Of a DNA stretch of 64,000 nt, positions 52,380 to 62,429 are shown piece by piece. Source of the stretch: Aporrectodea caliginosa (taxonomy: Eukaryota; Annelida; Clitellata; Crassiclitellata; Lumbricidae); assembly GCA_020284085.1 (NCBI GenBank), contig JACEVL010000520.1, positions 654,581 to 718,580 on the forward strand, written 5' to 3'. The translations under genes and the position numbers were made by a program. Within the stretch, counting starts at the first letter, position 1. Each line of letters opens with the position of its first letter. The notes under the pieces were generated by a model, which saw only the letters and a list, made by a program, of their open reading frames with translations, did no database searches and was not told where the DNA came from.

Positions 52380-52515
52380 TGGTTGGTTAGTTGCTGTTTA
52401 ACGACACTGTGTCATAACCGAAATTATTACCGTCGCCCACATCCTTTCGCCAGACTTGGGACTGGCAGAAAGTTACATTTATTTATTACATTTACTATGA
52501 CACAGCGTCGTTGAA
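52380..52515. repeat. Dispersed repeat with inverted GTTTAACGACACTGTGTCAT
   Basis: GCTGTTTAACGACACTGTGT at 52393-52412 and ATGACACAGCGTCGTTGAAC at 52497-52516 are inverted relative to each other and enclose a CAGACTTGGGACTGGCAG motif. This is the same repeat seen near 2816-2890 and 905-1015. Confidence 0.55.
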
Positions 52516-52940
52516 CAGCACATAGGCCTATCTCTCGAATGCACAGACAACATTGATACCAATTTTCACTGATTTTGGACACCTTTTAAAAGCGATTACT
52601 TTTTCAATAAGAACAAGCAGAGGCTAAACGATGTATCTAGTTGCTCGTTGAAAAATGAATAATAAATGAAATCGGTATCGCTTTCAGGTTTTGGTAGGTA
52701 CATGTAGTTGCTGCTTAACGATGAAGATGGTTGGCATCATTCAGGGTATGGATTAGCACCATCAGCTTCTCTACGATCAAACAGGCATCGAAATTGGAAG
52801 CACTGATCATTTGCATGATAACTAATGGAGGGATGGATAAAGCAATGGCTGAGGGATATATGGACAAATTAAATAATAAATGATGGTCGAATGAATGGAA
52901 TGATAAATCTTTGGCCGGATGGATTGGGTGGGTGAGTAGA

Positions 52941-53392
52941 TGGATGGATGGATGGATGGATGGATGGATGGATGGATGATGGATGGATGGATGGATGGAT
53001 GGATGGATGGATGCAAGGGTGGGTGGATGGATGGATGGAAGGGTGGGTGGGTGGATGGATGGATGGATGGATGGATGGATGGATGGATGGATGGATGAAT
53101 GGATGGATATATGGATGGATGATGGATGGATGGATGGATGGATGGATGGATGGATGGATGGATGGATGGATGGATGGATGGATGGATGGATGGATGGATG
53201 GATATGGATGGATGGATGGATGGATGGATGGATGGATGGATGGATGGATGGATGGATGGATGGATGGATGGATGGATGGATGGATGGATGGATGGATGGA
53301 TGGATGGATGGATGGATGGATGGATGGATGGATGGATGGATGGATGGATGGATGGATGGATGGATGGATGGATGGATGGATGGATGAAAGGC
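52941..53392. repeat. GATG tetranucleotide array
   Basis: About 450 bases of near-perfect GATG units with occasional AGGGTGGGTG and GATATG interruptions. Open frames of repeated MDGW (plus) and HPSI (minus) are artefacts. Confidence 0.98.
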
Positions 53393-53499
53393 TAATTTAG
53401 TAGCAATTTACATGCAATGCTGCCAAGGTCGCTGAACTAAGTTTACACACTTTTGTGTCGCTATCTCGTTTTCGACCTCGAGTTTAGAAACTCCAACAG

Positions 53500-53775
53500 A
53501 ACCCTGCACGAAGTAGTGCCAGTCCAAACCCTGGAAAAAGGAGGAGAGCGACGCAAATCAGCTTTATATGACAGTGTCGATAAACAGCAAAATTTAATAA
53601 GCAATCAAATTATGCACATAGTTTCTCCTATATCTATTCCTAATATTAGGCCTACCACTGCCCGTACTCTGGTAGTGCCAGTCCCTAGCCTTAAAAGGAG
53701 GAGGGCTATGCTAACCATCTTTATTTCAATACACCGTCGTCGAACAGATTATCTACATGAAGCAATGACTCTGTC
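53500..53775. repeat. Dispersed repeat copies
   Basis: CAGTCCAAACCCTGGAAAAA (53520) and CCAGTCCCTAGCCTTAAAAG (53678), each followed by GAGGAG(A/G)GC. These are members of the family at 1-1400. Confidence 0.45.
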
Positions 53776-53866
53776 ATGGACTTACACTCTGGTGATTACT
53801 TGGCCATTGAACAGAGGCGCTTTATAAGTGAGTTGGAAAGGTCCTCCAGCAACGTAAAAAAATGAT

Positions 53867-54238
53867 ATGTGGAAACCACCCCCTAGTTTTTCGACTGTAG
53901 CTTATTTACTATTCTTCCTATAAGAGAAACAAATATACCATTCTTTAGAGGGAATGCAGGGCTTCATTTGCATACTTAAATGTTTGTCTTTTGAAAAACG
54001 GAAGTGATCAAAATAAATAATACCCGTAATATGCGTGAAAAATGGCTGAATGGAAGAATTCCCCCCTAAGGTTTTTGTCTGTGGCGTATTCATTTATCTT
54101 CCTGGAAGAGAAACAAATATACCATTCTTTAGAGGAATGTAGGGCTTCATTTGCATACTTACATGTTTGTCTTTTGAAAACCGGAAGTGATCAAAATAAA
54201 TAATAATACGCGTTATTGGTGTGAAAATGGCTGAATGC
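53867..54238. repeat. Tandem duplication of about 185 bases
   Basis: Two diverged copies: each has CCCCTA(G/A)(G/T)TTTTT, then AGAAACAAATATACCATTCT, TTGCATACTTA, TTGTCTTTTGAAAA and GGAAGTGATCAAAATAAATA. Confidence 0.75.
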
Positions 54239-54929
54239 AGCTTAGTACATGTATGCATGCATACATGTACATTAGGGTGGAGAAAAAACCGAAAATTAGA
54301 AATTCAAAAGTAATAGCAACCAAAAGTTGCCTAATGGTATAGGGTCAAAAAATGTTGAAAAAGTTTTTAAAAATATTAATGTCTTCCGCCCCCACCAGAG
54401 GGCCAAAGTTACGAAAAATAGCTTTTTTTCCAGAAAATCGAAGGTTTCCTTGTAATATTGTTAAATTGAAAACTAATTAATTTTGATTCAATATACCGTT
54501 GGATAGAGCTTTCAAAACTGAATAAAACGATATATTAATTTTTAGAATATGCCCATATTTGTAGAAGTTATTAACTTTTTACCATTTCCTCTGGTTCGCT
54601 ACATGTCGCGAAGTCTGAAAACGGTTAAACACGAATAACTTTTTTATCCGTCAAGATATTTAAGCCCATAGTATGTCATTTGATTCAGCTCTAAACCACC
54701 GTTCCAACGGTATATTGTGATGCGGGATTGTTAACAGTACACATTTGTTTTAAATTTTTTACAGTTTTAGTATAGTATTTTTTGCAATTTTTCATTGATT
54801 CTGTTGTCATTTCAGCTGAATGCGCACTTTGTCCGATAAATTGAGCGCTAAGAACATTCCATTTTGATCGGGAATAATTGAGAAATGTCGAAGTATAAAA
54901 GCTACATTGCCTAAGTCCTTCTTAGACAT

Positions 54930-55305
54930 TGTTTTCGAAGTTCGGACACAGTCAGGAACTACGGCACACTGTTCTATCCCCATTTGAGAAATGTGTTTCT
55001 GTTGAACTGGTCCACTACCTTGATTTTCACTCTCTAATGCCTCCTCTTCAGTCTGGATTTAGTAAATTCCACTCAATGGAATCTCATATGGTGAGTCTTC
55101 TAGTAGATATATTTCGTGATGTGGACCGTAGCCATATCATTCTACTCTCCCTTTATGACATTAGTGTCGCTTTTGACACTGTTGATCACACCACCCTCTT
55201 AGACTTGCTGTTTAGGTCGTTTGAGATTGTCGACTCTGCTCTTCTTTGTTGCAATCATTCTTTTCCTTCATGGATCTGCCGTCGCAGCCGCTGCTATGGT
55301 TGAAC
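54930..55305 (+). pseudogene. LINE RT fragment in left arm
   Basis: Plus strand reads QELRHTVLSPFEKCVS, then LMPPLQSGFSKFHS and LLSLYDISVAFDTVDHTTLL, the conserved fingers/palm motifs of a non-LTR RT (Q-S-GF, D-x-S-x-AFDTVDH). The frame continues only 124 codons. A mirror copy is at 56224-55946. Confidence 0.7.
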
Positions 55306-55399
55306 GCGTTCTAGAGGTTTCACCTGCTCTTGATCGAGGGTTATCCGCTATTCGTCTTTGTCTAAACCAAGACTAGACCCAGTAGGCTACATCATGTTT

Positions 55400-55945
55400 C
55401 TACTTAAGCGCCACTTAAAATCAAAGGCTCTCCCAACCCAGGAAGTATCTTCACTGACAAAAAGAGAAGTTTCAGGCGCTTCAGGAACTGGTCGGAGGAA
55501 AGAGAAAGGAAGTCAGCCCTAAGGGACTGCGGCAGTCGGTTCCAGTTGGAGGGCCAACAGAAGCGAGACGCCTAGACTGGGCCATAGAGGTACGCATTCC
55601 AGGGACAGCCAAGTGGCCACAGGCCGAAGACCGAGGGGAGCAAAGGCCATGGAGAGCATAAACTGAAGTACAATAGACCTTAAGATCGTGACAGAGAGAG
55701 GACAGGATCGAGAATTAATCCAAGATCACGTGTCATTAGCATATTGGTGGAAGAGGACATTGAGTGGACCAAGAACCCTAGCTAGATCCGAGGTATACAA
55801 AATAAATAGAAGGGGAACACAGACAGAGCCCTGAGGTAAGCCATAAGTGACGTGGACTCAGAGAGAGCGGGTAGGACCGACAATAATTACAGAAACAGTG
55901 CGAACCGTGAGGAACAAATGTAACCAAAGAAGTAACCATCCCAGA
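55400..55945 (-). pseudogene. Decayed LINE sequence in palindrome centre
   Basis: Minus strand carries C-terminal ORF2 pieces (SLRLLLALQLEPTAAVP near 55560, later RT blocks near 55820-55940) with many stops. It is collinear with the RT fragment in the right arm, so the right arm plus centre may be one original minus-strand LINE and the left arm a partial inverted copy. Confidence 0.5.
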
Positions 55946-56224
55946 CTAACTAGACAGCAGGTCTAAGAGGGTGGTGTGATCAACAGTGTCAAAAGCGACA
56001 CTAATGTCATAAAGGGAGAGTAGAATGATATGGCTACGGTCCACATCACGAAATATATCTACTAGAAGACTCACCATTGCGTGGAATTTCCTAAATCCAG
56101 CCTGAAGAGGCGGCATTAGAGAGTGAAAATCAAGGTAGTGGACCAGTACAACAGAAACACATTTCTCATATGGGGATAGAACAGTCTGCCGTAGTTCCTG
56201 ACTGTGTCCGAACTTCGAACACAA
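55946..56224 (-). pseudogene. LINE RT fragment in right arm
   Basis: 92 codons on the minus strand, near-identical to the left-arm fragment but with a small deletion around GFRKFHAMVSLL compared with GFSKFHSMESHMVSLL. Confidence 0.7.
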
Positions 56225-58718
56225 TGTCTAAGAAGGACTTAGGCAATGTAGCTTTTATACTTCGACATTTCTCAATTATTCCCGATCAAAATGGAATGTT
56301 CTTAGCGCTCAATTTATCGGACAAAGTGCGCATTCAGCTGAAATGACAACAGAATCAATGAAAAATTGCAAAAAATACTATACTAAAACTGTAAAAAATT
56401 TAAAACAAATGTGTACTGTTAACAATCCCGCATCACAATATACCGTTAGAATGGCGGTTCAGAGCTGAATCAAATGACATACTACGGGCTGAAATATCTC
56501 GACTGATAAAAAAGTTATTCGTGTTTAACCGTTTTCAGACTTCGCGACATGTCGCGAACCAGAGAAAATGGTAAAAAGTTAATAACTTCTACAAATATGG
56601 GCATATTCTGAAAATTAATATATCGTTTTATTCAGTTTTGAAAGCTCTATCCAACGGTATATTGAATAAAATTAATTAGTTTTCAATTAAAAAATATTAC
56701 AAGGAAACCTGCAATTTTCTGGAAAAAATGCTATTTTTCGTAACTTTGGCCCTCTGGTGGGGGCGGAAGACATTAATATTTTTAAAAACTTTTTCAACAT
56801 TTTTTGACCCCATACCATTGGGCAACTTTTGGTTGCTATTACTTTTTGAATTTCTAATTTTCGGTTTTTTCACTCCACCCTAATGTACATGTATATATGT
56901 ATGGATGCATATTTATACGTATATAAACATGTGTAGTAGGGTGATTCAAAAAAATTTTTTTGGGAAATTTAATGAGCATAGTTGCTAATTTTGTTCCTTT
57001 TGTGTACAGAATAAATTCTGTATAAAATTTTTCAAAATCAAATGCATTTTAGAGGTCGCTCAATGAGCACAAAAGTTTCCATACAGTCGTATTCAGGTTA
57101 CAAATTGAGGTGATGGCCAAATGATATATCACACACAATAAATCATAGATTGATTAGTAACTCGAGGTAGTCACAAGAAAACAGATATTCATATTGATTA
57201 AAAAAGTCTTTTAAAAAGTCTACAATAATTGTAGACTTTTATTGTAGAATTATTCACCAGGAATCCTCCGCTGCCTGATCTGCTTGTTCAACTGCAGGTC
57301 ATTAACTGGTGCATCAGATCTGATGCCACCGGACTAGCTCTTCATGCTCTCACGTTTATATTACTTGCAAATAAACAGAATGCAGTGATATTTCTTCTCT
57401 CAGAGGCAGTCAATTGAGATTGATCTATAAAACATTGGTCTCCAAGAAATAAATGACATTAGTCATCCATGTGGCCAAATGCACCTGAATGTCTGAAACG
57501 ATACATCCTATCACCGACCGTCTCTCCTCGAATTCCACAATTCCATCACTTCCTTCCCCCTCAAAGTCCGACTCACACCTCAACGTGGTGAGGGGGTGGA
57601 CTTCGGCCCATGGATCCTGATGATGATGATGATGATGATGATGATCACTTCCTTGTAATTGTCTCTTGAAAGATAATCTAGTCTTGCTGACAGATGATTG
57701 CATGCGATGAACAGTTGAAAATTACATTGGCCCTTCATCCGCGTATTAACAGTTTGTTTAAGTAATGGCAGCTACCAAGATAGCGAGGTCCAACAAGTTT
57801 ATGTGATCCAATGCAGATTCTGCTTTGAAAAATGTAAGGTTTCTTGTCTGCTGTATCTTCTTGTAAATCTTCAGGAGGGGTATTCAACTGTTTTTTGTTG
57901 TACAATGAGATCTTGACTTCATAGCCAAATTCATGTTTCCATCGTCGTCATCATCATCATCATTATCGTCTTCGTCATCATTCACGTTGCTGCTCTTGCA
58001 ATCCTAGTTGCCCGATTACTTGAACTAGACCCTTCAGCTGATTTTCTTAGCATTTCATGCTTCTACCTTGGTTCAAGTCTGATCTTGTGTTTTGCAACGG
58101 TTGCCTCTTTCTGACTAAGATCCTTGTCATCAGCCATGCTCATCTTTCGTGGATCTCGCTGATCTGCCGAAAACCACTTTTTCTCATCAATTTTTAGATC
58201 ATGCTCAGTTTGCTAATTGGAAATATATATAGTGTGTGGCCTCCTGTAGGCAATACATTAATAGGAAGGGTTGCTTCTGGGTTCCCAGTTAACGTGACTT
58301 CAGTCTTCAACCTTGTCGCAGAAGTGCAAAAGTTTTCTTCCATTTACACTGCTAGCTGTAATGCAGTAAATAAAGCCATTATCTATATTCTGTTGCAGCT
58401 AGGTCTATAAGAATGACGCATAAACGAATAAACTGCTGAAAGCCAGTTTTCATTATCTTTTAAATCATACTTCGAAAAATGGGATTCTCACAAAAATGAC
58501 ATTTATGAAATGAAGATTTAAGAAACTTGAATTTCAGCATAAAGTGTATTAAAACAATGCTTTTAATTTTCTTTCTCACACTGTCTAAAACAAATCCTAT
58601 ACGGCTAAAAACTATGCATTTGTACCTTTTGTATAGGCCTATAAATAATATGTGAAATTATTCCTACAATTCAAAAGGCTTCATGGTAATATACAACAAA
58701 GTAGGAATTAATTGTTTA

Positions 58719-58956
58719 TGTATTGTATTGTATTGTATTGTATTTGAACACTTGTTATAGCGCCCCTTCCAGATTCCTATTCAGAGGCGCTCCCGACTAC
58801 TGCGCGGACGCTGAATCGGAGTTTCACGCCGAAGCGCATGAGCAATTGCGAGTGAAGGACTTGCCCAGGTCCCTACGCGGCGGCTTTGAGGTGGATTCGA
58901 ACCCGCAACCCTCCAGCTGCAAGGTACCGAACATATCCCTACACCACCGCGCCCCA
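58719..58956 (-). repeat. SINE, first unit of second dimer
   Basis: Same family and orientation as 27747-28002: head with B box GGTTCGAATCC (about 58902-58892), core GTAGGGACCTGGGCAAGTCC, 3' hairpin GGGAGCGCCTCTGAATAGGA / GGGGCGCTATAACAAGTG, and ATACAATACAA tail. Confidence 0.85.
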
Positions 58957-59116
58957 GTTGTATTGTGTTGTATTGTATTGTACTCCACGTTTATATTGCG
59001 ACCGAGCCACCCGCAGTAAAGATCCGAGAAATTAATCTCTGATAAACCGACCGACCGGGAATCTAACCCGGGCCGCCGGCGTGGCGAGCGAGGCTACCAA
59101 CCCACTCGGCCACTCA
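58957..59116 (-). repeat. SINE, second unit of second dimer
   Basis: Head GTGGCCGAGTGGGTTGGTAG with a B-box region GGGTTAGATTCCC, then the same body as 28003-28166. Having the same two SINEs fused in the same order at two places indicates a dimer that is itself mobile, or repeated insertion of one into the tail of the other. Confidence 0.85.
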
Positions 59117-59405
59117 TACTTACAGTATGGCCTATGACTAGGGCCTATGTATATAATTCTTGCTTATAGGATTGTTGCCCAATGTAATTAGGATTGTTGC
59201 ATTCCAGTGTCTCGTCAATGGCAATTTCGTTGTTTCTTCAAATAGACCCCTCTCAGATTTCAGGGCATTGAGCGACCAGTAAACATTCATAGATTACAGT
59301 AAAATTTTGCTGAATTGTTCAGAAAGACCAAAGGAACAAAATTATCTACTATGTCGATCAATCAGAAAAAATTATTTTTTCCCCATGGTGACGTGAATCA
59401 CCCTA

Positions 59406-59670
59406 ATGTGTAGGTATGTATTTGTGTATCTTGGATACACAGATCAGTTTCAAAACACACATAATCGTATATTTGTTTATCCAAAAAGTACAAAATGTAC
59501 GCAATAATATAAAATATCGCTAATTAATTATCGGTTCCTTTGTTAAAAATGATGTAATTACGAGGTGCATTCACATAATGTACAACTAAATATACCATTC
59601 CGTACAGAATTGAATGCTGAATCCATTGGTATATTACAAGAAATGATATGTGTCACCAACTCTTCTTCTT
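59406..59670. other. Short gene-free stretch
   Basis: AT-rich, nothing recognised. Confidence 0.3.
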
Positions 59671-59678
59671 TCTTAGTT

Positions 59679-60126
59679 GTGACCTACCTCAAGAACTTTC
59701 CTTATCTCTACATATAAATTGCTCAATGTCTTCTAACTGTTTAAGAATTAAATTGACACAGTTCTTTGAATGTTTCTCCTTTCTTCAAACACAGTTATTT
59801 CAAACATATACTTCAATATCAAAGTTCTTATCAATACATCTCAACTGCAACTTCTAACATACAGCTCTCTACTGCATTAAAACAACTACTACACTGTATA
59901 GTTCAAATTTACTGTCATCAGCAGTTTCTAAGTTTTGCGCGCTAACTGCACGTGTAAAGAGAATCTACCGTCAGCCAATGTTTAGGCTACTTTAGGCCAA
60001 GCGCCCACGAGCCGACAGCGCAACTAAGGCCTAAGACTAAAACGCTTAACAATCGATACACATTATATATATATATCAACCTAAAGAACACCTGTGCTCA
60101 TTATATATGCAAAACACTTGTTCACA
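59679..60126 (-). repeat. 3' LTR of a deleted gypsy-like element
   Basis: In element orientation it begins TGTGAACAAGTGTTTTGCAT and ends GTCACA. It matches 61087-61415 through TAAAGAACACCTGTGCTCAT (complement side), GCGCGCTAACTGCACGTG and TGTCATCAGCAGTTTCTAAG, but has about 115 additional bases near its 3' end. A purine-rich AAAGAAAGGGAAGGAGGTAA (60147-60128) directly precedes it and fits a polypurine tract. Confidence 0.75.
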
Positions 60127-60241
60127 TTACCTCCTTCCCTTTCTTTGGATTGAGCAAATTAAACTTAAAAATTTGCAAAATCATCATGTACTAAAATACG
60201 CAATAAACTTAATACTATATAATACAGTAAAATAAACAATC

Positions 60242-61080
60242 TTATAATCTAGATAAACAATCTGCTACAACATTTAATCGTCCTTTCTTATAATTAACTT
60301 CTACATCAAAAGTTTGCAGTGCTAAAGCCCAACGCACCAATTTAGCAGACTTAGACATAGATTCAGTCAGATAAGTTAAAGGATTGTGATCGGTAAAGAT
60401 GTGAACTTTAGATCCAATGATTATCTCTTTTAACTTATTTAGAGCCCAAACAATAGCATAGGCTTCTTTCTCCACAGTTGCCCATCTCTTCTGGGTATCA
60501 GTCAACTTCTGACTTATAAATGACACAGGGCGCTCTATTCCCTTATCATCCATCTGCGTTAAAACTGCTCCTACTGCAAAATCACTGCTATCACAGTACA
60601 AATTAAAAGGTTTTCCAACATCAAAACATATAAAACAACTTTAGAGCGTACGGCATCTTTAAGTAAATTAAATGCCTGTTGATGTCTATCAGTCCAATCA
60701 ATCTTATCTGGAACATGTTTGCTTGTCAAATCAGATAGAGGCTTCGCAATCTGTGCAAAATCTTTGATAAACTGTCTATAGTAACCAAAAAATCCCAGCA
60801 ATTGCTTAACTTGTTTCTTCGTTTCTGGGGTTTTCAAATTAATTAAACTTTCAATTCTATCTGGATTCATTTGAATCGTTCCAGAACCAACCACATGACC
60901 GATGAACTTTACCTCACTCTTACCAAAGATACATTTCTTTAAGTTCAGAGTAATGTTATGCAGTCTCATTTGCATTAAATATGCATCTAAATGCTGTAAA
61001 TGAATCTTCCAGTCATCTGAATGCACAGCAATGTCATCTACATAGGGCTCAGCAAATTCATTTATAGGCTGTAAAACCAT
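60242..61080 (-). pseudogene. Ty3/gypsy-type RT and RNase H remnant
   Basis: Minus strand from 61080: VLQPINEFAEPYVDDIAVHS with the catalytic YVDD, then HLDAYLMQMRLHNITLNLKK, KFIGHVVGSGTIQMNPDR and QVKQLLGFFGYYRQFIKDFA. A frameshift near 60620 leads into YCDSSDFAVGAVLTQMDD (RNase H), then PVSFISQKLTDTQKRW, EAYAIVWALNKLKEIIIGS and HIFTDHNPLTYLT, ending VVADCLSRL at 60242. The first part of RT, protease and gag are deleted and integrase is absent. The element is dead. Confidence 0.9.
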
Positions 61081-61086
61081 CTTAGT

Positions 61087-61415
61087 TGTGACTCCACCTC
61101 AAGAACTGTTTTCTTTCTTTCTTCAAACACAGTTTAATAACAACAAACTCAACTCTTGCCTTAAAACAACTGTACTACACTGTATAGTTCAAATTAACTG
61201 TCATCAGCAGTTTCTAAGTTTGGCGCGCTAACTGCACGTGTAAAGACAATCTATCGTCAGCCAAAGTTTAGGCTACTTTAGGCCAAGCGCCCACGAGCCG
61301 ACAGCGCAACAAGGCCTAAGACTAAAACGCTTAACAAATCGATACAATATTATATGACTATCAAACTTAAAGAACACCTGTGCTCATTATATATGCAAAA
61401 CATTTGTTGTTCACA
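61087..61415 (-). repeat. 5' LTR of a deleted gypsy-like element
   Basis: Counterpart of 59679-60126. It joins RT coding sequence directly at about 61080, with no primer site or gag between, so the internal deletion ends at the LTR edge. Confidence 0.75.
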
Positions 61416-62425
61416 ACTAGGATGCCTGCCTTTTGTGCTAGAATGTAGCTGTTAGTAATAGATACGCTGTGGACAAAAACTAATTTTGTTGGCATCATCG
61501 TAGACGATCATTTGTAAAAAAACTGATTTATCTGCCAACTTGCCCCCACGTCCCCTACGGTTTTACCCTTAAAATGAACAATCCATCAACTTAGTGGAAC
61601 GACGAATAATTAATCAATCTGTTAATTAATGCCAAGAAAAAAACAAATTTCTTACTCGGACCTTCGATCGCTTCTGTGGTCGCATGCATTCTGTTCGTTG
61701 TGCTGTTTTCTTGCTGCCTGCGATTGCTTAAAACGTCGACCTCCTGAAATTCGTGCTCATTCGAAGATTTCAAACGTCGACTGTCTTGAAATTCTTCTTC
61801 ATTCAAAGATTTTTAGCCGTAGACCAAAGATTTTCGTTTATTAAAATTATTTTGTCTTAGACCATCTTCAAAGTTCTTCACGAATTGAGAAAATATATTT
61901 CACCATGACAACGTCTATCGAAAGATGACGTAAGACAAAAGGCCCAAAGATGGCGTCATCGCTTAAGAAAACGTTACCACAATAGCGCAAAAATGAATTC
62001 GTAATGAGAAGATTATTTATTAGTAAGTAAGTATGTATCACTGAGATAATCTTGTTCTCTGCAAACTCGTGAACAATGAACGGTTCTAAAGGCGCAATAT
62101 ATACATACATAATTATACATGCACATCATACATGTGTATGCATATTACGCATACCTCAAACCACACATCCTGAGTTATATAAGGAGGCGTAGTAAACGAA
62201 GAACGGGAATTTTCCTCAGAATGGAAGAAGCTTATATATAGTTACTAAATTTGCGATTCTATGTCACAATTTGTAGTGCCATGCACCTATTTCTCTTTAA
62301 AACTTTCTGCACCAAGGATGCTACCATAATTAGGCCTATAAGCCGAATCACTGCATAATTACTGATCCAGAACTGCAGTGAGTAGAATAAATGGCGTTGT
62401 GGTTCATGGCGAGTAGAGTTACGGC
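61416..62425. other. Gene-free stretch
   Basis: A short tandem duplication of about 57 bases with GAAATTC, TTCATTC(G/A)AAGATTT at 61743-61812. Nothing else supported. Confidence 0.35.
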
Positions 62426-62429
62426 GCTA

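Larger units (their letters stand above)
54274..56881. mobile_element. 2.6 kb palindromic element enclosing LINE sequence
   Basis: Left arm 54274-55215 and right arm 55950-56881 are reverse complements over about 930-940 bases with few differences. Outer ends are AGGGTGGAGAAAAAACCG and its complement with one change. Outer arm halves are non-coding AT-rich sequence; inner arm halves carry the same LINE RT fragment. The 730-base centre also holds decayed LINE C-terminal sequence. No transposase is visible. Confidence 0.8.
56939..59405. mobile_element. Long-TIR element, AGGGTGATTCA termini
   Basis: Left end AGGGTGATTCAAAAAAATTT and right end (complement) AGGGTGATTCACGTCACCAT; beyond this the arms still align for about 130 bases (GATAATTTTGTTCCTTTGGT at right, GCTAATTTTGTTCCTTTTGT at left; CATTGAGCGACC and GGTCGCTCAATG). 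Length 2467 bases, including a nested SINE dimer (58719-59116). No transposase recognised. The only notable minus frame (57425-57703) contains a His run from a GAT microsatellite at about 57620-57645. The terminal motif resembles that of the neighbouring palindrome (AGGGTG). Confidence 0.55.

Noticed and set aside
52941..53400. Long plus-strand frames of repeated MDGW in the GATG array
   Set aside because: Pure microsatellite translation; no start context, splice signals or non-repetitive sequence.
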